6,542 bases of DNA from Deltaproteobacteria bacterium. GTDB taxonomy: Bacteria > Myxococcota > B64-G9. Below, piece by piece: positions 1 to 4,551 of the stretch. The position numbers and the translations under genes were made by a program. The stretch spans positions 1 through 6,542 of the forward strand of contig QMME01000232.1 in NCBI GenBank assembly GCA_003647095.1, in the 5' to 3' direction. A model generated the notes under the pieces. The model was not told the DNA's origin and made no database searches. It was given only the letters and a program-made list of their open reading frames with translations. Every line of letters begins with the position of its first letter. Positions within the stretch are counted from its first letter, which is position 1.

Positions 1-444
1 CATCCCACCCTGGAGCACAAGACCGTCATCGGCACCCGGGGCACCTCCTCGGAGGCCACCGGCAACCACCTGGCCTTCAACTACTTCCCGCCCCGCGACA
101 TCCTGGCCCTGCCCATGGCCCTGTGCACCGATTCCGGAGGCGGCGGCAGCTACGGCACGGTGCTGGAGTTTTCCGGCCTGATGGTGTGGGACGTCACCGT
201 GGCCGACGGTTTTTCCGAGCGCGGCCGGGTGGCCTTCGCCGAGCCCGACTACTCCGGTGACGGCTGCCACAACTGGTGGACCAATCCCAGTAGCCGGGTC
301 AAGCGCTCCATCATTATGGACGACTACGTCTTTTCCATCTCCGATACCCTGCTCAAGGCAAACCACCTCGACGACCTGGGCCGGGACCTGGTGGTCATCG
401 AAATTCCCCCCATCCCCGAGCCCGAGTACAGCTACGGCTACTGA
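1..444 (+). CDS. Secreted beta-propeller domain protein, C-terminal fragment (5' end outside window)
   Basis: Frame 1 is open from the first base to the TGA at 442-444, giving 147 residues. There is no credible start inside the window, so the gene begins upstream; the ATG at 115 falls in the middle of a propeller strand. The order of landmarks matches the end of the Beta_propel family (secreted proteins with a C-terminal beta-propeller distantly related to WD40). These are a His-rich 'NHLAFNYFPPRD' strand followed by 'ILALPM', then 'GLMVWDV', then 'GFSERGRVAF', then 'VKRSIIMDDYVFSIS' and 'LLKANHLDDL'. In family members such strands form the last blades. The tail after 'VVIEIP' is short and Pro/Glu/Tyr-rich. 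Family members are exported and generally uncharacterised. No enzymatic function can be assigned. The family call is from remembered motif order, not a search. Confidence 0.75.
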   Translation, partial: HPTLEHKTVIGTRGTSSEATGNHLAFNYFPPRDILALPMALCTDSGGGGSYGTVLEFSGLMVWDVTVADGFSERGRVAFAEPDYSGDGCHNWWTNPSSRVKRSIIMDDYVFSISDTLLKANHLDDLGRDLVVIEIPPIPEPEYSYGY

Positions 445-487
445 CGGCGACGTCTACCGCCCCGGCCGCCATCCCTGCCGTCTGTGC

Positions 488-504
488 CGGGGAAATGCTC
501 CCCG
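488..504 (+). terminator. GC-rich hairpin after the propeller gene, possible weak terminator
   Basis: A perfect 6-bp stem (CGGGGA at 488-493, TCCCCG at 499-504) encloses a 5-base loop. It lies 44 bases after the propeller stop and before the toxin-antitoxin promoter candidate, where a terminator would be expected. No T-tract follows on either strand, so it does not meet the usual intrinsic-terminator pattern. It could equally be chance structure in GC-rich DNA. Confidence 0.25.
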
Positions 505-517
505 CCGCGGATGGAGC

Positions 518-547
518 TTGACGGCTGCGGCAACTTCGTCTTACCAT
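518..547 (+). promoter_or_regulatory. Candidate sigma70-type promoter of the toxin-antitoxin operon
   Basis: A -35-like TTGACG (518-523, 5 of 6 consensus bases) is followed after 18 bases by a -10-like TACCAT (542-547, 4 of 6). A start about 7 bases after the -10 would fall at about 554, only a few bases before the antitoxin ATG at 557. The mRNA would then be leaderless or nearly so. This fits the absence of a clear Shine-Dalgarno sequence upstream of 557. The assignment rests on consensus matching alone. Confidence 0.4.
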
Positions 548-557
548 GTGAGTAAGA
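539..557. promoter_or_regulatory. Operator-like palindrome over the antitoxin start
   Basis: TCTTAC (539-544) and GTAAGA (552-557) form a perfect 6-bp inverted repeat with a 7-base spacer. It is AT-richer than its surroundings, overlaps the candidate -10 box, and ends on the A of the ATG at 557. AbrB-fold antitoxins are DNA-binding dimers that commonly repress their own operon through palindromes of this kind. The position would block RNA polymerase and ribosome access together. The binding role is inferred. Confidence 0.45.
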
Positions 558-820
558 TGAAAGCCGAAACCCAGATAACCAGCAAGGGCCAGGTAGTCAT
601 CCCCAAGCAGGTACGGGAATACCTCCGTTGGCGGCCTGGTACGCGCCTGTGCGTGGAGGTGGCCGGGGACGGAGGCGTGGTGCTACGACGCCAGCAGGAC
701 GACTTCGAGGACCTACTGGAGCAACTGTCCGGCTGCCTCGAGGAAGGAAACCCCCTGGCCGAGCTGGAATCCGAACACCGCGCCGAGGTCGCAGAAGATG
801 GTCGGCAGCGCCGTGGTTGA
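557..820 (+). CDS. vapB: AbrB/MazE-fold antitoxin (VapB type) of a toxin-antitoxin pair
   Basis: This 87-residue protein is the labile, DNA-binding partner expected to neutralise the PIN toxin encoded next. Residues about 4-45 are a SpoVT-AbrB swapped-hairpin domain with the hallmark 'ITSKGQVVIPKQVRE' followed by 'PGTRL'. Residues about 47-87 form an acidic tail rich in Glu, Asp and Leu, the usual toxin-binding segment. I chose ATG 557 because AbrB domains begin a few residues before 'ITSKGQ'. An in-frame GTG at 548 would add three residues and lies inside the palindrome. No good ribosome binding site precedes either start. The end of the gene overlaps the toxin start by 23 bases, so the two are one translationally coupled unit. 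Family identity is secure. Whether the pair is active, and its class name, are inferred from the partner. Confidence 0.88.
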   Translation: MKAETQITSKGQVVIPKQVREYLRWRPGTRLCVEVAGDGGVVLRRQQDDFEDLLEQLSGCLEEGNPLAELESEHRAEVAEDGRQRRG

Positions 821-1211
821 TGCCTGGGCCGCGCTGGCCTTCCTGCGCCGTGAAAACCTGGCTGACCGCACCATGCGCCGCTACCTGAAGCGGGCTCAAA
901 AGGGGAACTTGCGCCTGTTGATGAACATCATCAACCTGGGCGAGACCTACTACCGCATGGTCCAGGTGGCCGGAGAAGAGAAAGCCGGTAAGCGACTGGC
1001 GTTGTTCCGGCGCCTACCCGTCGAGATAGTCCAGGCCCGCGAGACTCTGGTAATGGAGGCGGCCCGCCTCAAGGCCCGACATCCTCTTTCCTACGCCGAT
1101 GCCTTCGCCGTGGCCACCGCCCGTATTCATGATGCCACCATTCTCACCGGCGATCCCGAGATCCTGGCTCTGTCCCGCCAGGTGGTGAAAACGGTGAGCC
1201 TGAGGGGATGA
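798..1211 (+). CDS. vapC: PIN-domain ribonuclease toxin (VapC type)
   Basis: This 137-residue protein has the size and acidic-residue layout of a PIN-domain toxin, a Mg/Mn-dependent RNase that cleaves tRNA or rRNA in well-studied VapC members. The metal-site candidates are all present: Asp8 in 'AVVDAWAAL', Glu49 in 'INLGETYY', Asp101 in 'LSYADAFAVATA' and Asp119 in 'LTGDPE'. The fold appears complete, with no frameshift. The ATG at 798 lies inside the 3' end of the antitoxin gene, with a modest GAGG (785-788) nine bases upstream. This is the usual antitoxin-first, overlapping arrangement. The operon uses visibly less GC than its neighbours: bases 901-960 are 33/60 G+C by hand count, against 46/60 for 1741-1800 in the SDR gene. 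This fits horizontal acquisition. The target RNA cannot be read from sequence. Confidence 0.87.
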   Translation: MVGSAVVDAWAALAFLRRENLADRTMRRYLKRAQKGNLRLLMNIINLGETYYRMVQVAGEEKAGKRLALFRRLPVEIVQARETLVMEAARLKARHPLSYADAFAVATARIHDATILTGDPEILALSRQVVKTVSLRG

Positions 1212-1266
1212 CAAGCGACGTTCCCGTTCCGGCCCGGTCAGGGGGGCGATATTTGAAAGGGCAGGC

Positions 1267-2079
1267 ATGAACGACTACTTCAGCGATCGGGTAGTAGTGA
1301 TAACCGGCGCCGCCTCGGGTATCGGCCGGGCGCTGGCCTCGGAGCTGGGGCGCCGGGGGGCCCGGGTGTGGCTGGCCGACATCGACGTGGAGGGCGGCCG
1401 ACAGGCGGCCGCCGAGTGCGGTGGCAAATTCGTCCCCTGCGACGTCGCCTCCGCCGAGCAGGTCGCCGAGCTGGCCCGGCAGGTGGTGGCCGACGCCGGG
1501 GGGCTGGACATCGCCTTCGTCAATGCCGGTGTCTGTCGCGGCGGGCCGGTGGACGAGCTCACCCGGGAAGACTGGCAGCAGAGCATCGACATCAACGTCT
1601 GGGGGGCGGTGCACGCCCTGTGGGCCTTCCTGCCGCCCATGCTCGCCCGCGGCTGCGGCCGGCTGGTGTTCACCGCTTCCATGGCCGGGCTGACCGGCCT
1701 GCCCTACGTGGCCCCCTACTGCGCCTCCAAGTTCGCCCTGGTGGGCCTGGCCCAGTCGCTGTCGGTGGAACTGGCCGGGCGCGGGGTGGGGGTGACCTGC
1801 GTCTGCCCGGGGGCGGTGCGTACCCGGGTGATGGAGGGCGAAGGCCTGCGCCTGCCCGGCGACTGGCTCCCGCGCATCCGTTCCTGGCTCGAGCGCCGGG
1901 GTGCCGACCCGCAACGGGTGGCCCGGCGCATCCTGCGCGGGGTGCGCCGGGGCCGGCCGCTGGTCATCGTGGCCGCCGGCGGGCTGCGCCCGGCCTGGTG
2001 GCTGCGCCGGGCGGCGCCGCGGCTGTCCGATCACCTGGGCCGGGCGGCCCTGCGGGCCGCACTGCGGCGGCATTCCTAG
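1267..2079 (+). CDS. Classical short-chain dehydrogenase/reductase (SDR), substrate unknown
   Basis: This 270-residue cytoplasmic oxidoreductase has every classical SDR landmark. The cofactor loop 'TGAASGIG' is at residues 13-20, Asp38 sits at the end of strand beta2, and 'NAG' is at 86-88. Catalytic Asn110, Ser138, Tyr151 and Lys155 (Y-C-A-S-K) are all present, with 'CPGAVRT' at 180-186. Asp38 is the residue that usually favours NAD(H) over NADP(H). The Rossmann core ends near residue 230. It is followed by a Trp- and Arg-rich tail of about 40 residues ('PAWWLRR', 'LRAALRRHS'), which may be an amphipathic membrane-contact helix; this is inference. A ribosome binding site GAAAGG (1255-1260) lies six bases before the ATG. 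The gene starts 55 bases after the toxin gene on the same strand but has much higher GC, so it is probably a separate unit. The substrate cannot be assigned. Confidence 0.93.
   Translation: MNDYFSDRVVVITGAASGIGRALASELGRRGARVWLADIDVEGGRQAAAECGGKFVPCDVASAEQVAELARQVVADAGGLDIAFVNAGVCRGGPVDELTREDWQQSIDINVWGAVHALWAFLPPMLARGCGRLVFTASMAGLTGLPYVAPYCASKFALVGLAQSLSVELAGRGVGVTCVCPGAVRTRVMEGEGLRLPGDWLPRIRSWLERRGADPQRVARRILRGVRRGRPLVIVAAGGLRPAWWLRRAAPRLSDHLGRAALRAALRRHS
2076..2079. other. Interlocked convergent stop codons (CTAG)
   Basis: The SDR ends with TAG at 2077-2079 and the minus-strand lipoprotein ends with TAG read from 2078 to 2076. The two coding regions therefore overlap tail to tail by three bases within one CTAG palindrome. 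There is no room between the genes for a terminator, so each transcript must run into the opposite gene. Confidence 0.9.
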
Positions 2080-4394
2080 AGCGGCGTCACCGTTCCCGCG
2101 GGCCAGTCGATTTGGCACACGTACCAGTCGTTGTTTTCTCCGGAGAGATCGTTTTCGAAGGAGGCCACCAGGCTGCCGTCGATGTAGACATTCACCCAGA
2201 CGTGGTTGGCCGGATCGTAGCTGGAGCCGGGATAATCGTTTACGAACACCGTGTAGACGCCGTCGGCCGGATCGGCGATGTTGATGTTCTCGGGTCCGGT
2301 TCCGGGAATGTCGTCCATGTCCAGGTGGGGATCGTCGCCGTCGTAGCCGCTCTGGCCCCAGTCGGGGGTGAAGAAGCGTCCGATGCAGTTCGAAAAGTAG
2401 CAGTCGGAGTAGGTGCGCGGGGTGCCGCCCGGGGCCAGCAGGTGCAGGTCCATGTCGTCGCCGGAGTGTTGCCAGTACATCTCGATCCACAGGTCCTGGG
2501 TGGGAGTCACCGTGGTGGTGGCGGTGCAAGGGGCCGATACCTGGCCCAGGTCGTTCACCACCACCAGCTGGGCGATGTAGTCGCCGGCCAGGTCCACCTG
2601 GGAGTAGCGGTTGGCCCCCACTCCCAGCAACCGGGCCGCCGAGCCGGGAGGAAAGCTCACCTTGGTCCAGCGATACTCGGTGAGCTGGCGGCCGTTGGTG
2701 TCGTAGCTCTGGTCGCCGCGCCAGGTGACGTTGGAAAGCGGCAGGGCCGCCGGGGGGTCCGCCGAGCACACCGCCACCGGGCCGTCGCCGCCGGGCCAGG
2801 CCCCGAAGCCGTTGAGATCCACCCTGAGTTCATCGGTGTCCTTGTCGTTGACGAAGATGCTCAGTATCCCGGTGTCGGGCCCGTGATCGGCCGGGCTGTA
2901 GGTCAGGCTGACGGTAGCGCCGGCGGCCGGGTCGATACTGCTGCCGGCGGCGGGCCCGGCGGCGAGGGCGAACTCGCCGTCAGGAGTGTTGCTGGTGATC
3001 TCCAGGTGATCGATGCTGCAGGGGCCGTTGCCGCTGTTGCTCAAGACGAGCTCCACGGTACCGCTCGAGCCGATCTCCACCGGCCCGAACTGGGCCGCGG
3101 CCGGGTCCACCTTGAGATCGCACACCAGCGACAGGCCCCGGCCGAACAGCTGCACCGTGCCGGTGAGGTGGCTGTCGGGATCGGCCACCAGGTCGTTGGA
3201 GAAGATGTCCACTCCGCCGGCATCCGAGCCGTCCTGGGCGGGCAGGTACTGCACGGGTACGTCTATCGAACCGCCCACGGGAATGGTCACCTGGGCGGCC
3301 TGCGCATCCACCAGGCTGAAATCGGGCGAGAAGGGCGAGCCGGCCAGGGCCACCCCGTATACCTCGAGCGGCAGCAGGCCGCAGTTGTGGATGGTGAACG
3401 ACTGTACCGCCGCCTGGCCGGTGACCACGGTGCCGAAATCCAGGGTGAGCGGCTCCGGGCAGGCCCGCGGGGCCACTCCCTGGCCGGCGAGCTCCAGCTG
3501 CACCTCGGGTTCGTCGCCGTCGTCGCAGGCGATGCGTACCCGTCCCAGGTGCTGCTCGGCGTCGGCGGGCTGGTAGTCGACGAGGAAATAGCTTTCCCCG
3601 CCCTGGCCCAGCAGGCCGGGAAGATCGCCCGCTCCCAGGTCGAGCGCGAAGGCCGGCGCGCTGGCCGGCAGCTTCTCCAAGCGGTTCACCTCCAGCTCGA
3701 GCTGGCCCAGGTTGCGTACCCGCACCTGGCGGTGCACCAGGACATCGACCGCCACCTGGCCGAAGTCGACCAGCAGGTTTTCCTTGCCGCTTTCGTCGTT
3801 GCACTTCCACCCGGCGCTGGCGCACTCCGGCAGATCGTCGCTGCCGGTGCAGTCGCGCACGCACACCTCGATGTCGCGCACCACCCCGGAACCGGCCAGG
3901 TGGATCGACAGCCGGGAATGCACCTCGGTGTTGAGTTGCAGGGTGACGGTGCCGCTGTCCGGTCCCACCTCGGCCGGGGTATAGGTGAAGCGCAGGGCCA
4001 GTTCTCCCCCGGGAGCCACCCGCAGCGGCTCGCTTTCGGAAAGCGGGCAGCCCTCCCGGTAGATGCCGCTGCGGCGGCAGGCCACCAGGAAGTCCCCGCT
4101 CGAGGCCGGATCCACCTGCAGCCCCGCCAGAACCAGGTCTCCGCGCCCGCTGTTGCGGATGAACAGGTGCCGATGCGCCACCGTGCCGGTCGTCACCGGG
4201 CCGAAATCGACCATGATCTCGTCGTCTTCGGGTATGGGGGTGCGCCCGGCCCCGGCCGGGGGCACGTCCTCGGGCCCGCTCCAGTAGGAATCCACCGCCG
4301 GGGCGGCTCCGTGCAGCTTGTCGTCCGAGCAGCCCAGCCAAAGCCAGGCCAGCAGCAACCCGGCGACCCACAGACCAATACACCGGTTAGGCAT
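2076..4394 (-). CDS. Exported lipoprotein: four choice-of-anchor-D/ASH-like repeats, PKD-like domain, DUF2135/YfaP-like C-terminus
   Basis: This 772-residue surface or periplasmic protein has no visible enzyme motif. A hydrophobic signal peptide (residues 4-21) ends in 'LWLGC'. Cys22 is the probable lipidated residue, though Trp at -3 makes the lipobox atypical. Ser23 at +2 would favour the outer membrane. Four beta-sandwich repeats follow at about 60-170, 206-306, 315-420 and 427-531. Each opens with a 'DFGxV' or 'QFGPV' strand and closes with 'LAGSG', 'LAGQG', 'LFGRG' or 'LNGFG'. Residues about 538-631 are PKD/Ig-like ('SYDTNGRQLTEYRW'), with Cys543 and Cys623 as a possible disulfide. The C-terminus, about 634-772, has 'DDMDLHLLAPGG', an Asp-rich 'DGDDPHLDMDD', then 'GPENINI' and 'GVYTVFVNDY', as in DUF2135/YfaP-like domains. 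ATG 4394 is chosen over upstream ATGs because AGGAGG lies five bases ahead and the signal peptide begins there. It diverges from the protease gene. Confidence 0.85.
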   Translation of the reverse strand: MPNRCIGLWVAGLLLAWLWLGCSDDKLHGAAPAVDSYWSGPEDVPPAGAGRTPIPEDDEIMVDFGPVTTGTVAHRHLFIRNSGRGDLVLAGLQVDPASSGDFLVACRRSGIYREGCPLSESEPLRVAPGGELALRFTYTPAEVGPDSGTVTLQLNTEVHSRLSIHLAGSGVVRDIEVCVRDCTGSDDLPECASAGWKCNDESGKENLLVDFGQVAVDVLVHRQVRVRNLGQLELEVNRLEKLPASAPAFALDLGAGDLPGLLGQGGESYFLVDYQPADAEQHLGRVRIACDDGDEPEVQLELAGQGVAPRACPEPLTLDFGTVVTGQAAVQSFTIHNCGLLPLEVYGVALAGSPFSPDFSLVDAQAAQVTIPVGGSIDVPVQYLPAQDGSDAGGVDIFSNDLVADPDSHLTGTVQLFGRGLSLVCDLKVDPAAAQFGPVEIGSSGTVELVLSNSGNGPCSIDHLEITSNTPDGEFALAAGPAAGSSIDPAAGATVSLTYSPADHGPDTGILSIFVNDKDTDELRVDLNGFGAWPGGDGPVAVCSADPPAALPLSNVTWRGDQSYDTNGRQLTEYRWTKVSFPPGSAARLLGVGANRYSQVDLAGDYIAQLVVVNDLGQVSAPCTATTTVTPTQDLWIEMYWQHSGDDMDLHLLAPGGTPRTYSDCYFSNCIGRFFTPDWGQSGYDGDDPHLDMDDIPGTGPENINIADPADGVYTVFVNDYPGSSYDPANHVWVNVYIDGSLVASFENDLSGENNDWYVCQIDWPAGTVTPL

Positions 4395-4399
4395 CGCAG

Positions 4400-4405
4400 C
4401 CTCCT
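4400..4405 (-). promoter_or_regulatory. Ribosome binding site fixing the lipoprotein start
   Basis: On the minus strand a consensus AGGAGG lies five bases before the ATG at 4394. The open frame continues upstream to 4553 with other ATGs, but none has comparable spacing or a signal peptide directly after it. This site decides the start. Confidence 0.85.
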
Positions 4406-4427
4406 TCTCGGGAGTGTGGCGAACTCT

Positions 4428-4457
4428 ATTCTGCATCGAACTGCCCGATGCTGGCAA
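4428..4457 (-). promoter_or_regulatory. Candidate promoter of the lipoprotein gene
   Basis: Read on the minus strand, TTGCCA (4457-4452, 5 of 6 to the -35 consensus) and CAGAAT (4433-4428, 4 of 6 to the -10) are separated by 18 bases. Transcription would start near 4421, leaving a leader of about 27 bases that contains the strong ribosome binding site. The evidence is consensus matching only. Confidence 0.35.
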
Positions 4458-4477
4458 GGCCGTTCCGTCCGGGGTGT

Positions 4478-4490
4478 GGGAGAACCTCCC
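4478..4490. repeat. Short inverted repeat between the two divergent promoters
   Basis: GGGAG (4478-4482) and CTCCC (4486-4490) form a perfect 5-bp inverted repeat with a 3-base centre. It lies between the candidate -35 boxes of the lipoprotein (4452-4457) and protease (4493-4498) genes, a natural place for a shared regulator. No T-tract flanks it, so it is not terminator-like. A 5-bp stem in GC-rich DNA may be chance. Confidence 0.3.
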
Positions 4491-4492
4491 CC

Positions 4493-4521
4493 TTGGAAAA
4501 AACAATCGGCCTCCGTAGTAT
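4493..4521 (+). promoter_or_regulatory. Candidate promoter of the protease gene
   Basis: TTGGAA (4493-4498, 4 of 6) and TAGTAT (4516-4521, 4 of 6) are exactly 17 bases apart. They lie in an AT-richer patch (AAAAAAC follows the -35). The expected start near 4528 leaves a leader of about 24 bases containing AGGAGG at 4541-4546. The evidence is consensus matching only. Confidence 0.42.
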
Positions 4522-4551
4522 GAGCCGTCATCTCGATAACAGGAGGAACAC

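Noticed and set aside
257..556. Upstream extension of the antitoxin frame to an ATG at 257
   Set aside because: It would overlap the propeller coding region, and the added residues are Pro/Ser/Thr-rich noise. The AbrB domain starts naturally at 557.
548..556. GTG at 548 as the antitoxin start
   Set aside because: It is possible, but it has no better ribosome binding site, lies within the palindrome, and adds only 'VSK'-type residues. ATG 557 fits the usual domain start.
1144..2769. 541-codon minus-strand open frame opposite the SDR
   Set aside because: It is Pro/Arg/Gly/His-rich without recognisable motifs and opposes a complete SDR. It also overlaps the lipoprotein on the same strand in another frame.
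4478..4500. Hairpin GGGAG-AAC-CTCCC near an A-run, as a terminator
   Set aside because: There is no T-run immediately after the stem in either orientation (bases intervene before the A-run). It also lies upstream of two divergent genes, where nothing needs terminating.
1368..4523. Very long plus-strand open frame (1051 codons) across the SDR and opposite the lipoprotein gene
   Set aside because: Its product is low-complexity Gly/Ala/Arg/Val/His with no domain. It overlaps two genes with clear domains, start sites and ribosome binding sites. Long antisense frames are expected in GC-rich DNA.
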